The translations under genes and the position numbers were made by a program. This document shows positions 29,597 through 39,296 of a DNA stretch of 64,000 bases, piece after piece (positions within the stretch are counted from its first letter, which is position 1; every line of letters begins with the position of its first letter). Source of the stretch: DASXQK01 sp963724385 (GTDB lineage Bacteria; Pseudomonadota; Alphaproteobacteria; Dongiales; Dongiaceae); the NCBI GenBank assembly GCA_963724385.1, contig CAVRUJ010000002.1, positions 1,488,001 through 1,552,000 of the forward strand, read 5' to 3'. The notes under the pieces are model-generated. The model saw only the letters and a list, made by a program, of their open reading frames with translations, made no database searches and was not told the DNA's origin.

Positions 29597-30342
29597 GCGG
29601 TTGGAATGCGTTGACCGAGGAGCTTGACCGCTGGTCCGCGGGCCAGGCGACTTTCTGGTGGCGCGACGACGACGCGACGGCGCCCTCGAAGGCGCTGGCT
29701 CGTCTCATTGCACTCGGGCCCCAGCCGCTCGCCGTCGCGGTGATCCCGGCCCGGGCCGAAAGCGCGCTGGCCGGCATGATGGACGCAGCGCGGATCGATG
29801 TCCTCCAGCACGGCTACGACCACGTCAATCACGAACCCGCCGGAGAGAAGAAAGCCGAGCTCGGCTCGGCCCGGCCCGCGCATGTCGCGATCCAGGCGCT
29901 GGCGGCCGGCCGGCGGCGGATGGAAGGACTCTTCGGCCCGGGGTTTCTGCCCGTCCTGGTGCCGCCCTGGAATCGGATCGCCGACGGCGTCGTCGCCCGC
30001 CTGGCCGAAGCGGGTTTCCGAGGGCTTTCGACCTATCGTGCCCGGCCGAAGGCCTTGGCGCCGGATCTTCGCTGGGTCAACACCCACGTCGATATCATCG
30101 ACTGGCGCGCAGGCGGCCGCTTCCTCGGCCAGAGCGCCGCCATCGCGCGCGTCGTCGCGCATCTCGCCGCCAGGCGCCGGGGCGAGGCGGATCCGGCAGA
30201 GCCCACGGGCTTGCTCACCCACCATGGCCAGATGGACGACGACGCCTTCGCCTTCGCCCGCAGCTTGCTCGGTCATCTCTCTTCTCATCCAGCCGTGCAA
30301 TGGCGCGCCGCCCGCGATATCTTTCCGAGCGGGAGCCGTTGA
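29593..30342 (+). CDS. Polysaccharide deacetylase family protein
   Basis: A 249-residue cytoplasmic-looking (no signal peptide) NodB-like fold. The catalytic/metal Asp group is in WWRDDDATAP (Asp25-27). The zinc His pair H-x3-H is His73/His77 in QHGYDHVNH. The proline motif is in VPPWNRIADG, and the C-terminal His in LLTHHGQMDDD. Family members remove N-acetyl groups from GlcNAc-type sugars. It ends the glycosyltransferase run; ATGA overlap with the previous gene. The lack of export signal suggests action on a cytoplasmic or lipid-linked intermediate. Confidence 0.82.
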   Translation: MSGWNALTEELDRWSAGQATFWWRDDDATAPSKALARLIALGPQPLAVAVIPARAESALAGMMDAARIDVLQHGYDHVNHEPAGEKKAELGSARPAHVAIQALAAGRRRMEGLFGPGFLPVLVPPWNRIADGVVARLAEAGFRGLSTYRARPKALAPDLRWVNTHVDIIDWRAGGRFLGQSAAIARVVAHLAARRRGEADPAEPTGLLTHHGQMDDDAFAFARSLLGHLSSHPAVQWRAARDIFPSGSR

Positions 30343-30349
30343 AGCTGCG

Positions 30350-30841
30350 ATGAACGAGTTTCGCTATCCGCTCGGACGAATTGTCGCCGATTGTTCACTA
30401 TTCGGCGGCGGAGCTGTCATGTCCGGCGCGGTCCTGGCGCTGGCGCCCACCGTTCTTTACGTCGTCGTGTTGTTCGGCGGATTGACGGGAGTGTTTCTCC
30501 TGTACACCATACGCACGGCGTTACGCCATCGCCTGCGCATCGCGGCCGACGCCGAGGGGATGAATATCAAGGGGGCTCGGGTGCGCTCCGTCAAATGGGC
30601 CGAAGTGGAGGCCGTGAGGTTGCGCTACTACTCGACGCGGCGCAGCCGCAAGGACGGTTGGATGACGCTCAAGCTCAAGGCCGGCGGCCGTTGGGTGGAG
30701 ATCGATTCTCATCTCGAGGGGTTCGAGACCCTGGCGCGCCTTGTCGCCGAAGCGGCGAACCGGCGCGGCCTTCCCCTTGATCCCACCACAAGAGGCAATC
30801 TCTCCGCCATGGGGCTGATTTCCGCGGAACCCGCCCCGTGA
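30350..30841 (+). CDS. Small membrane protein with PH-like domain, function unknown
   Basis: A 163-residue protein. Two adjacent hydrophobic segments (about 20-60, VLALAPTVLYVVVLFGGLTG) are followed by a soluble domain (RIAADAEGMNIKGARVRSV, then VKWAEVEAVRLRYYSTRR) with the strand pattern of bacterial PH-like domains. I do not recognise a named family with certainty. Start ATG at 30350, eight bases after the deacetylase stop. The last bases overlap the GTG start of the ABC ATPase by 4 bases, so it may be translated with the importer operon. Confidence 0.7.
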   Translation: MNEFRYPLGRIVADCSLFGGGAVMSGAVLALAPTVLYVVVLFGGLTGVFLLYTIRTALRHRLRIAADAEGMNIKGARVRSVKWAEVEAVRLRYYSTRRSRKDGWMTLKLKAGGRWVEIDSHLEGFETLARLVAEAANRRGLPLDPTTRGNLSAMGLISAEPAP

Positions 30842-32706
30842 ACGATCTGCTGCTGGTCGAGGATCTCGCGGTCTCCTTCAATGTCCATGGCGGGACAGTG
30901 GACGCAGTCAGGGGCGTCAGCTTCCGCGTTCCCCATGGCGGGTCGGTGGCGCTGGTGGGCGAATCGGGCTCGGGCAAATCGGTGGTGAGCCAGGCCATCA
31001 TGGGCATCCTGCCGCCGGTGGCCGAGATCCGCGGCGGGCGAATCATGCTCGGCGACCCGGCCTCGCGCAGCCAGGCCGTGGACATCGCCTCGCTGAAGCG
31101 CGATTCGGCGGCCATGCGGAGCATCCGCGGCGGGCGCATCTCCATCATCTTCCAGGAGCCGATGACGTCCCTCTCGCCGATCCACACCATCGGCGATCAG
31201 ATCGCCGAGGCCCTGCATCTCCACCGGCGGGTGAGCCAGGCCGCCGGGCGCGAGCTTGTCGTGGAGATGCTGCGCCTGGTCGGCTTCCCCGACCCGGTCC
31301 AGGCGCCCAGGACCTATCCCTTCGAGCTCTCCGGGGGCTTGCGCCAGCGGGCGATGATCGCCATGGCGCTCATCTGCCGGCCGGCGCTGCTCATCGCCGA
31401 CGAGCCGACGACCGCCCTCGACGTCACCATCCAGGCGCAGATCCTGAAGTTGATCAAGGACCTCCAGGCCGAGCTCGGGATGGCGCTGCTGCTCATCACC
31501 CACGATCTCGGCGTCGTCGCCAACATGGCGAACGAGATCGTCGTCATGTACCACGGCAAGGTGATGGAAAGCGGCACGCTGGACGACATCTTCCGGCATC
31601 CCACGCATCCCTACCTCAAGGCCCTGCTGCGCGCCGTGCCGCGCTTCCACATGGAACCCGGCGAGCGCCTGGTCCCCTTGCGCGAGATTCCGCCGCCCTC
31701 GGGGCGCATGGCGATCGCGCGCCGCCCCTGGCCCGAAGGCGCCGACGCCGCCGGCCCCCTGCTGCAAGTGAGCGGGCTCGCCAAGAGCTTCTTCGTGCGC
31801 TCCGGGATTTCCGGCAACCCGCGCAGGATAAGGGCGGTCAACGACGTAAGCTTCGAGATCCGGCGCGGTGAATGCGTGGGACTGGTGGGCGAAAGCGGCT
31901 GCGGCAAGACCACGGTCGCCAAGATGATCATGCGGGCGTTCACGCCGGACAGCGGACATATCCGCTTCAACGACCGCGGACACGCCCTCGACGTGCTGGC
32001 TCTCAAGGGTGACGACCTCAACCGCTTCCGCACGCGCATCCAGTTCATCTTCCAGGACCCCTTCGGCTCCCTCAATCCGCGCATGACGGTGCTCGACATC
32101 CTGAGCGAGCCGTTGCTTATCCATCGGGTCGGCACGGCGGCCGAGCGCAAGGAGCTGGTGAAGGAGCTGATGGCGCTCGTCGGGCTCGACATCCGCCACC
32201 TGAAGCGCTACCCGCACAGCTTCTCCGGCGGCCAGCGCCAGCGCATCGGGATCGCCCGCTCGCTCGCGCTCAAGCCCGACCTGGTGATCTGCGACGAGCC
32301 GGTGTCGGCCCTCGACGTTTCGATCCAGGCCCAGATCCTGAACCTGCTGAAGGATCTTCAGGCTCGGCTCGGCCTCACCTACCTTTTCATCTCGCACAAT
32401 CTCGCGGTGGTCGACTACATCGCCGACCGGATCATCGTGATGTGCGCGGGCAGCATCGTCGAGACGGCGCCGAGCGGCGTGCTGTTCCGCAATCCGATCC
32501 ACCCCTATACCAAGGCGCTGCTCGCGGCGGTGCCCGAGCCCAACCCCGACTACCGCCTCGCCTTCGATAAGCTAATGGAGGGCAAGGCCTCGGATCCCGC
32601 CGCCTGGCCCGCGCCCTTCACCCTCAGCGAGGCTGAGCGGCCGGAGCTGGTGGACATCGGCGAGGGTCATCTGGTGCGCGCGGCCGCATCCCTGGTGGCC
32701 GCATGA
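30838..32706 (+). CDS. Fused two-domain ABC ATPase of an oligopeptide-type importer
   Basis: A 622-residue protein with two complete nucleotide-binding domains in tandem (DppD plus DppF type, as in YejF). NBD1 has Walker A GESGSGKS, signature LSGGLRQR and Walker B ALLIADEPTTALD. NBD2 has GESGCGKT, FSGGQRQR and LVICDEPVSALD. Each ends with the oligopeptide-type C-terminal motif (HPYLKALL and HPYTKALL). It powers the importer encoded downstream. GTG start, 4-base overlap with both neighbours. Putting the ATPase first and the binding protein second is an unusual but clear operon order. Confidence 0.93.
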   Translation: MNDLLLVEDLAVSFNVHGGTVDAVRGVSFRVPHGGSVALVGESGSGKSVVSQAIMGILPPVAEIRGGRIMLGDPASRSQAVDIASLKRDSAAMRSIRGGRISIIFQEPMTSLSPIHTIGDQIAEALHLHRRVSQAAGRELVVEMLRLVGFPDPVQAPRTYPFELSGGLRQRAMIAMALICRPALLIADEPTTALDVTIQAQILKLIKDLQAELGMALLLITHDLGVVANMANEIVVMYHGKVMESGTLDDIFRHPTHPYLKALLRAVPRFHMEPGERLVPLREIPPPSGRMAIARRPWPEGADAAGPLLQVSGLAKSFFVRSGISGNPRRIRAVNDVSFEIRRGECVGLVGESGCGKTTVAKMIMRAFTPDSGHIRFNDRGHALDVLALKGDDLNRFRTRIQFIFQDPFGSLNPRMTVLDILSEPLLIHRVGTAAERKELVKELMALVGLDIRHLKRYPHSFSGGQRQRIGIARSLALKPDLVICDEPVSALDVSIQAQILNLLKDLQARLGLTYLFISHNLAVVDYIADRIIVMCAGSIVETAPSGVLFRNPIHPYTKALLAAVPEPNPDYRLAFDKLMEGKASDPAAWPAPFTLSEAERPELVDIGEGHLVRAAASLVAA

Positions 32707-34601
32707 GGCGGCTCCTTGGCCTGGCGTGCCTGCTGTTGCTCGTCGCAGGCGCGGGCAGGGCGCTGGCCTTCGAGGAAGCGCCCATGCTCGCCAAGAAAGT
32801 GGCGAAGGGCGAGTTGCCGCCGGTCGATCAGCGCCTGCCTGCCAATCCGGAAGTGGAGGGGTACGACTGGCCGGGCCAGGGCCCGGGCAAATACGGCGGC
32901 GAGCTCGACATGCTGGTGTCCTCGGCCAAGGACGGCAAGTTGATGGTCTGGTACGGCTATGCGCGGCTGGTGCGCTACGACGCCCGCTATCAGATCGTGC
33001 CCGACATCCTGGAAAGTTTCGACGTCCAGGACGGCCGCATCTTCACGTTCCACCTGCGCAAGGGCATGAAATGGTCCGACGGCGCGCCCTTCACCAGCGA
33101 GGATTTCCGCTACTACTGGGAAGACGTCGCCAACGACACCGATCTCTCGCCCGTCGGGCCGCCGCCCGAAATGCTGGTCGACGGCGTGCCGCCCACATTC
33201 GAGGTGCTGGACGAGACGACGGTGCGCTACACCTGGTCGAAGCCCAATGCCGCCTTCCTGCCGGCGCTCGCCAACGCCGCTCCCCTGTTCATTTACCGGC
33301 CGAGCCGCTACCTGAAGCAGTTCCACATTAAATACGCCGATCCGGACAAGCTGGCGAAGCTGGTGGCGAAATCCGGCCAGCGCAACTGGGCGGCGTTGCA
33401 CAACAAGCTGGACAATCAGGGCAAGGACGACAACCCGAAGCTGCCCACCCTCGATCCCTGGATTCCCATCACCAAGCCGCCGGCCGACCGGCTTCTGTTC
33501 CTGCGCAACCCGTATTTCTTCCGGGTCGACCCGCAAGGCCGGCAACTGCCCTACATCGACAAGGTGGCGCTGCAGGTGACCGATGAGAAGCTCATCGCGC
33601 CCAAGGCCGGCGCCGGCGAGGCGACGCTGCAGGGCCGTGGGCTGCGCTTCGAGGACTACACCTTTCTCAAGGACGGCGAGGATGCCGGCGGCTATCGGGT
33701 GTCGCTCTGGCATGACGGCCGCGGGTCCGCCTTCGCGCTCTACCCCAACCTCAACACGAACGACCCGGTCTGGCGCGCCCTCAACCGCGACGTCCGGTTC
33801 CGCCGCGCGCTTTCGCTCGGCATCGACCGGCACGAGATCAATCAGGTCGTCTACTACGGCCTGGCAAGGGAAGGCGGCAACACGGTTCTGCCGCAGAGCG
33901 AACTCTACATGCCCGAATTCCAACAGGCCTATGCCAGCCACGATCCCAAGACCGCCAATGCGCTGCTGGATGCCATCGGGCTCACCAAGCGCGATAGCGA
34001 AGGTTTCCGCCTCCTGCCCGATGGCCGGCCCCTCACCATCATCGTCGATCTCGCCGGCCAGATCGCCGAAGAGGCCGACGTGATGGAGCTGATCGGCGAT
34101 GAATGGCGCGATATCGGCGTGCGGGTGTTCACCAAGCCCTCGGCCCTCGACGTGTTCCGCAACCGGATCTTCTCCGGCGAAAGCATGATGTCGGTCTGGA
34201 CGGGACTAGACGACGGCGTCGCGACTGCCGATTCCATGCCCCAGGAGCTGGCCCCCGTGATGCAGCAGGACCTGCAATGGCCGAAATGGGGCCAGTATTT
34301 CGAGACCCGCGGCATGTCGGGCGAACCGCCCGACACGCCCGAAGCCAAGCAGCTCATGGATCTGATGGCGGCGTGGCGTGCCGCGGGCGACAGCGCCTCG
34401 CGGCGCGAGGTGTGGGAGCGCATGCTCCAGCTCTACGCCGAGCAAGTCTACACCGTCGGCATCGTTTCGGACGTGCCCCAGCCGGTCGTGGTTTCGCGCC
34501 GGCTGCACAATGTGCCAGAAATGGCGACCTACGCCTTCGATCCGGGAGCCTATTTCGGCATCTATCACCCCGATCTCTTCTGGCTCAAACCCGGTCCGTA
34601 A
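32703..34601 (+). CDS. ABC importer periplasmic substrate-binding protein, family 5
   Basis: A 632-residue SBP5 protein. The signal peptide MRRLLGLACLLLLVAGAGRA is cleaved near ALA-FEE. The core motif FTFHLRKGMKWSDGAPFTSED is typical of dipeptide/oligopeptide/nickel binding proteins, with VRFRRALSLGIDRHEINQVV further on. It is longer than DppA (about 535), in line with larger family-5 members. It is translationally coupled to the ATPase (ATGA). Likely ligand a peptide or a glycoside; not resolvable from sequence. Confidence 0.9.
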   Translation: MRRLLGLACLLLLVAGAGRALAFEEAPMLAKKVAKGELPPVDQRLPANPEVEGYDWPGQGPGKYGGELDMLVSSAKDGKLMVWYGYARLVRYDARYQIVPDILESFDVQDGRIFTFHLRKGMKWSDGAPFTSEDFRYYWEDVANDTDLSPVGPPPEMLVDGVPPTFEVLDETTVRYTWSKPNAAFLPALANAAPLFIYRPSRYLKQFHIKYADPDKLAKLVAKSGQRNWAALHNKLDNQGKDDNPKLPTLDPWIPITKPPADRLLFLRNPYFFRVDPQGRQLPYIDKVALQVTDEKLIAPKAGAGEATLQGRGLRFEDYTFLKDGEDAGGYRVSLWHDGRGSAFALYPNLNTNDPVWRALNRDVRFRRALSLGIDRHEINQVVYYGLAREGGNTVLPQSELYMPEFQQAYASHDPKTANALLDAIGLTKRDSEGFRLLPDGRPLTIIVDLAGQIAEEADVMELIGDEWRDIGVRVFTKPSALDVFRNRIFSGESMMSVWTGLDDGVATADSMPQELAPVMQQDLQWPKWGQYFETRGMSGEPPDTPEAKQLMDLMAAWRAAGDSASRREVWERMLQLYAEQVYTVGIVSDVPQPVVVSRRLHNVPEMATYAFDPGAYFGIYHPDLFWLKPGP

Positions 34602-34618
34602 CAGGAGACAGGCGCGGC

Positions 34619-35617
34619 ATGCTTCGCTACATCGTTTACCGCCTCGCCATCATGGTGCCGACGCTGCTGGTCATCAGCTTCGTGGTCTTCGTCATCATCC
34701 AGGCGCCGCCGGGCGACTATCTCTCGACCTACATCGCCGAGCTGCAAAGCCAGGGCGCTGCCGTCGACCCGAGCAAGATCGCGGCGCTCAGGGCGCAATA
34801 CGGCCTCGACCAGCCCTTCCTGGTGCAATACGCGACCTGGGTCATGGGCCTGCTTCACGGCGACATGGGCTACAGCTTCGAATACAGCACGCCCGTCAGC
34901 CAGCTTGTCGGCGACCGCCTGCTTCTGACCATGGTGCTCTCGGTCGCCACGATCATCTTCATCTGGGTGGTGAGCTTCCCGATCGCGATCTATTCGGCGA
35001 CCCACCAGTACAGCCTGGGCGACTACCTGGCGAGCCTGCTGGGCTTCCTCGGCCTCGCCACGCCGAGCTTCCTGCTCGCCCTCCTGCTGCTTTATTTCGC
35101 CCATGTCTGGTTCGGCATCTCCATCGGCGGGCTCATGGACCCGACTTATCTCGACCAGCCCTGGAGTCTCGACAAGGTCAAATCTCTGCTCGCCCATCTC
35201 TGGGTCCCGGTGGTCGTCATCGGCACCTCCGGCACGGCGGGGATGATCCGGCGGCTCAGGGCAAACCTGCTCGACGAACTGCAGAAGCAGTACGTGACCA
35301 CGGGGCGGGCCAAGGGCCTGCCGCCGGGTCGGCTCCTGATCAAGTACCCGCTCAGGATGTCGCTCAATCCCTTCATCGCCGACATCGGCTCGCTCCTGCC
35401 CGAGGTCGTTTCCGGGGCCGTCGTGGTCTCGGTTGTCATGTCCCTGCCGACGACGGGACCGATGCTCCTCGACGCCTTGCGCAGCCAGGACATGTATCTG
35501 GCCGGCTCCTTCCTGATGTTCCTCGCCCTGCTCACCGTGGCGGGCGTGTTCATTTCCGACCTGCTGCTTGCCGTGCTCGATCCCCGAATCGAACTCGGCG
35601 CCGGAGCCACCAAATGA
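34619..35617 (+). CDS. ABC importer permease, DppB type
   Basis: A 332-residue inner-membrane permease with about six transmembrane segments. The N-terminus LRYIVYRLAIMVPTLLVISF is typical for DppB/OppB. The EAA-like cytoplasmic loop is YVTTGRAKGLPPGRLLIKYP. ACAGGAGACA precedes the ATG at 34619. It ends with an ATGA overlap to the DppC-type partner. Together they form the membrane channel for the SBP and fused ATPase. Confidence 0.92.
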   Translation: MLRYIVYRLAIMVPTLLVISFVVFVIIQAPPGDYLSTYIAELQSQGAAVDPSKIAALRAQYGLDQPFLVQYATWVMGLLHGDMGYSFEYSTPVSQLVGDRLLLTMVLSVATIIFIWVVSFPIAIYSATHQYSLGDYLASLLGFLGLATPSFLLALLLLYFAHVWFGISIGGLMDPTYLDQPWSLDKVKSLLAHLWVPVVVIGTSGTAGMIRRLRANLLDELQKQYVTTGRAKGLPPGRLLIKYPLRMSLNPFIADIGSLLPEVVSGAVVVSVVMSLPTTGPMLLDALRSQDMYLAGSFLMFLALLTVAGVFISDLLLAVLDPRIELGAGATK

Positions 35618-36816
35618 CCGATCGCGTCGATCCGCCGCTGGGCATGGAAGCCGTGGCCGCTGGAAAACGCTCTATCGAGCACCTGGTCTCGACCGCGCCT
35701 TTCGATCCCCAGTCGGTCGAGCACCTGACGCCCGCCCAGGAGCGCTTCTACATGGCCTCCCAGTGGCGGATGATGTGGTGGCGCTTCCGCCGCCATCGCA
35801 TGGCGCTCATCGCCGGCGCGGTACTCGCCGTCATCTATGCGACCATTCTGGTGAGCGAGCTGCTGGCGCCATATGGCCTGCACGACCGCAACGTCGACTT
35901 CATCTTCGCCCCGCCGCAGAGCTTGCACGTCTTCCAGGACGGCCATCTGGTGACGCCCTTCGTCTACGGGCTCAGCTATCACCTGAATCTGCGGAACCTG
36001 AAGCGCGAATACGCCGAGGATCGCAGCAAGGTGCAGCCGCTGCGCTTCTTCTGCCGCGGCCGGCCCTATCGCTTCTGGGATATCCTGCCGGGCGATTTCC
36101 ATCTCGTCTGCCCGGCCGAGGGCGGCACCTTGTTCCTGCTCGGCACGGACCGGCTTGGCCGCGACATGCTGAGCCGGATCCTTTACGGCGCCCGGATTTC
36201 GCTCACCATCGGGCTCATCGGGGTGGCCGTCAGCTTCCTGCTCGGAATCACCATCGGCGGGCTCGCCGGCTATTACGGCGGCTGGGTCGACAACATCGCC
36301 CAGCGGATCATCGAGGTCGTCCGCTCGATCCCCCATGTTCCCCTGTGGCTGGCGCTCTCGGCGATCCTGCCGGTGGACTGGAGCCCGCTTCTGATCTATT
36401 TCGGCATCACCGTGATACTCGGCCTCATCGACTGGACGGGCCTGGCCCGGGCGGTTCGCTCCAAGCTTCTCTCGCTGCGCGAGGAGGATTTCTGCGTCGC
36501 CGCCCAGCTCATGGGGGCAAGCCCGCGGCGCATCATCTTCCGCCATCTCCTGCCGAGCTTCACCAGCCACCTGATCGCCTCGGCGACGCTCGCCATTCCC
36601 TCGATGATCCTGGGCGAGACGGCGTTGAGCTTCCTCGGCCTCGGCCTGCGCCCGCCGATCACCAGCTGGGGCGTGCTGCTGAACGAGGCGCAGAACATCA
36701 GCGTCGTCGCCCTATACCCCTGGCTGATGTTCCCCGTGGTGCCGGTGGTGGTCGTCGTCCTCGCCTTCAATTTCTTCGGCGACGGTCTCAGGGATGCCGC
36801 CGATCCCTACAAGTAG
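35614..36816 (+). CDS. ABC importer permease, DppC type
   Basis: A 400-residue inner-membrane permease. A long N-terminal cytoplasmic part includes WWRFRRHRMALIAG before the first helix. A large periplasmic stretch (about 85-180) contains LGTDRLGRDMLSRILYGARI, characteristic of DppC/OppC. The EAA loop is FCVAAQLMGASPRRIIFRH. The extra periplasmic length over DppC (about 300) is found in the YejE-like branch. ATGA overlap with the previous gene; the next gene starts 3 bases on. Confidence 0.92.
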   Translation: MTDRVDPPLGMEAVAAGKRSIEHLVSTAPFDPQSVEHLTPAQERFYMASQWRMMWWRFRRHRMALIAGAVLAVIYATILVSELLAPYGLHDRNVDFIFAPPQSLHVFQDGHLVTPFVYGLSYHLNLRNLKREYAEDRSKVQPLRFFCRGRPYRFWDILPGDFHLVCPAEGGTLFLLGTDRLGRDMLSRILYGARISLTIGLIGVAVSFLLGITIGGLAGYYGGWVDNIAQRIIEVVRSIPHVPLWLALSAILPVDWSPLLIYFGITVILGLIDWTGLARAVRSKLLSLREEDFCVAAQLMGASPRRIIFRHLLPSFTSHLIASATLAIPSMILGETALSFLGLGLRPPITSWGVLLNEAQNISVVALYPWLMFPVVPVVVVVLAFNFFGDGLRDAADPYK

Positions 36817-36819
36817 CCG

Positions 36820-39288
36820 ATGAACATCGCGCTCGAGGGCACGCGCGCTCCGTCGACCGCCGCGGCGGCGCCGGCCCAGTCCGGGCCGGCCGCTTCCCAG
36901 GTCGATCAGTGGATGGGCCTGGCGATGCGTCATCAGCGGTCGGGCCGGACCGCAGAGGCCGAGGCGCTTTACTTGCGCGTGCTCGAGCGCGAGCCGCGCC
37001 GGGTTCCGGCCCTGATCAACCTCTCCACCCTCCTGCGCGCCGCCGGGCGCAACCCCGAGGCGCGCGAGATGGCCGAGCGCGCGACGGCGGCCGATCCCAA
37101 GAATGCCGGCGCCTTCTTCGCCCTCGGCGCGGCGCTGCGCCAGCTGCGTCGGGACAAGGAGGCGATGGACGCCTATGAGAAGGCGGTCGAGATCGACCCC
37201 GGCATGGCGCGCGCCTGGGTCAACCTGGCGGTGTCGGCCGAGCGGCTGGATCGCAACCGTTCGATCGAGGCCCAGCGCCGGGTCCTGGAAGCCGATCCGG
37301 ACAACCTCGTCATCCTCAACATGCAGCTCAAGTTCAAGCTGCAGGAATGCGGCTTCGATGAATGCGAGCGCCTGACAGGGCGCGTGCTCGACCTGTTCGA
37401 CCGGGAATGCGACAAGATCGCCGAGTGGCGCATTCTCGCCAACCTCGCCTATCGGGCGCTTTTCATCCCCGTGCCCTCGGCGCTTCTGCTCAGGGTGACC
37501 GATCGCATCGACCTTCTGCATCGCAAGATGCTGGCCGAGGCGGGACCGCTGCAGCCCTTGGCGCCGCCGGACCCGGCGGCGGCCGGCCGACGGCTCAGGC
37601 TGGGCTACATGACGCCGAACTTCAGCGACCATCCGGTGGGCCACGTCACCCTGCAGCTCTTCCCGGCCCATGACCGAGAGCGCTTCGAGGTGCATGCCTT
37701 CGCCACCCAAGTGCGGCGCGGGGGCGATGCGACCTACAACAAGCTCCACCGGCACGGCGTCGATTTCTATCACGACCTCTCCGGCCTTCCCCACCGGGAG
37801 ATGGCCCGGCGCATCCGGACGCTGGGCATCGACATCCTGGTCGACATCGACGGCTACATGGAGACGGCGAGCACGGCCATCATGGCCTTCCGTCCGGCGC
37901 CGGTGCAGATCTACTGGATGGGCCACGCCGGCGGGCTCGGGCTCTCCTTCGTCGACTACCTGGTGGCCGACGCCATCGTTATCCCGCATGGCGAGGAGCA
38001 TCTCTACCGCGAGCAGATCTTGCGGCTGCCCGAATGCTACCACGTCGCCTCGCCCGCCCCGATCGCCGAGCCCGGGCCGAGCCGGGCCGACTGCGGGCTG
38101 CCGCCGGACGCCTTCGTCTTCTGCGCCTTCAACAACCCGGAGAAGTTCAACCGCGCGGCCTTCGATGCCTGGATGAAGATCCTGGCGGCGGTGCCCGGCA
38201 GCGTGCTGTGGATCTCCAAGGTCAAGGACGTACCCCAGCAGATCGAAACCCTGCGCCAACAGGCCGCCGAGCGCGGCGTCGACGGCGATCGCCTCGTCTT
38301 CGCCGACCGGCTGCCCGAGAAGGCCGACCATTACGCGCGCCATCGCCACATCGGCCTGTTCCTCGATACCCTCACCCTCAACGCCTCGACCACGGCGCTC
38401 GACACGCTGTGGGCCGGCGTGCCGCTGCTCACGGTCAAGGGCGATCGATTCTCCAATCGCATCTCCACCACCATGCTCACCTGGATCGGCATGGCCGACA
38501 TGGTGATGGACGACCTGGACGCCTATGTCGCGCGCGCGATCCATCTCGCGACCCACCCGGAAGAGCTGGCGGCGCTGGCCGAAAGGCTGAAGCGGAACCG
38601 CGACACGACCGTGCTGTTCGACGTCCCCCGCTTCGCCCGTCATCTCGAGGCCGCCTACACCGAAACCTGGCAGCGCTATTGCCGCGGGGAAGCGCCGAAG
38701 GCCTTCGACGTGCCGGCGCTGCCCGCGGGATCGCCGGTCATCAAGGAGCATCGGACCATGAGCGACGAAACCCGGTTGCAGCTGCACATCGGCGGCGGCG
38801 AGCCTCGCCCCGGCTGGAAAATCCTCGCCGAAAAGGCCGGGCCCAATGTCGATGTCGTGGCGGATCCGAGAACCCTCGCGGAGCTCGCTGACAACAGCGT
38901 CGATGCCATTTATGCCGCTTGGTACTATCAGCGCTTGAGCTTCCGCGAGGAGCTGCCGGGGGCGCTCGCCGCCGCCTATCGCGTGCTGAAGCCCGGCGGC
39001 ACGCTCCGGATCGCCGTGCCGGATTTCCAGCAGCTCTGCGGCCTGATGGTCAACGCCACGGTCCCCAAGAAGGAGAAGTTCTCCCTGATGGCGCTGATGT
39101 ATGGCGACCAGACCACGCCCGAGCGCCACAATCAGATCGGCCTCACCGCCGAATTCGCCGCCGCTTTCTTGAGCCGTGCGGGCTTCAAGCAGGCCAAGCG
39201 CGTCCCCTCCTTCGGCCTGTTCAACGACATGAGCGCCGCCAAGCGCTTCGGCCATGTCGTCAGCTTGAACATCGAAGCGACGAAGTAA
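36820..39288 (+). CDS. TPR/SPINDLY O-GlcNAc transferase fused to a methyltransferase-like domain
   Basis: An 822-residue fusion. TPRs occupy 30-190. The GT41-type catalytic region (255-630) has RLGYMTPNFSDHPVGH, ILVDIDGYMETA, PVQIYWMGHAGGLGLSFVDY, FNNPEKFN and TLTLNASTTALDTLWAGVPL. From Met647 a SAM-methyltransferase-like domain (type 11) follows: LHIGGGEPRPGWK, SVDAIYAAWYYQRL, YRVLKPGGTLRIAVPDF. An AAGGAG stands 8-9 bases before Met647 (position 38758), so a separate short product is possible. The gene begins 3 bases after the importer permease, but functionally it stands apart. It may glycosylate and methylate a surface glycoprotein or glycan; acceptor unknown. Confidence 0.87.
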   Translation: MNIALEGTRAPSTAAAAPAQSGPAASQVDQWMGLAMRHQRSGRTAEAEALYLRVLEREPRRVPALINLSTLLRAAGRNPEAREMAERATAADPKNAGAFFALGAALRQLRRDKEAMDAYEKAVEIDPGMARAWVNLAVSAERLDRNRSIEAQRRVLEADPDNLVILNMQLKFKLQECGFDECERLTGRVLDLFDRECDKIAEWRILANLAYRALFIPVPSALLLRVTDRIDLLHRKMLAEAGPLQPLAPPDPAAAGRRLRLGYMTPNFSDHPVGHVTLQLFPAHDRERFEVHAFATQVRRGGDATYNKLHRHGVDFYHDLSGLPHREMARRIRTLGIDILVDIDGYMETASTAIMAFRPAPVQIYWMGHAGGLGLSFVDYLVADAIVIPHGEEHLYREQILRLPECYHVASPAPIAEPGPSRADCGLPPDAFVFCAFNNPEKFNRAAFDAWMKILAAVPGSVLWISKVKDVPQQIETLRQQAAERGVDGDRLVFADRLPEKADHYARHRHIGLFLDTLTLNASTTALDTLWAGVPLLTVKGDRFSNRISTTMLTWIGMADMVMDDLDAYVARAIHLATHPEELAALAERLKRNRDTTVLFDVPRFARHLEAAYTETWQRYCRGEAPKAFDVPALPAGSPVIKEHRTMSDETRLQLHIGGGEPRPGWKILAEKAGPNVDVVADPRTLAELADNSVDAIYAAWYYQRLSFREELPGALAAAYRVLKPGGTLRIAVPDFQQLCGLMVNATVPKKEKFSLMALMYGDQTTPERHNQIGLTAEFAAAFLSRAGFKQAKRVPSFGLFNDMSAAKRFGHVVSLNIEATK

Positions 39289-39296
39289 GCCGCGGC

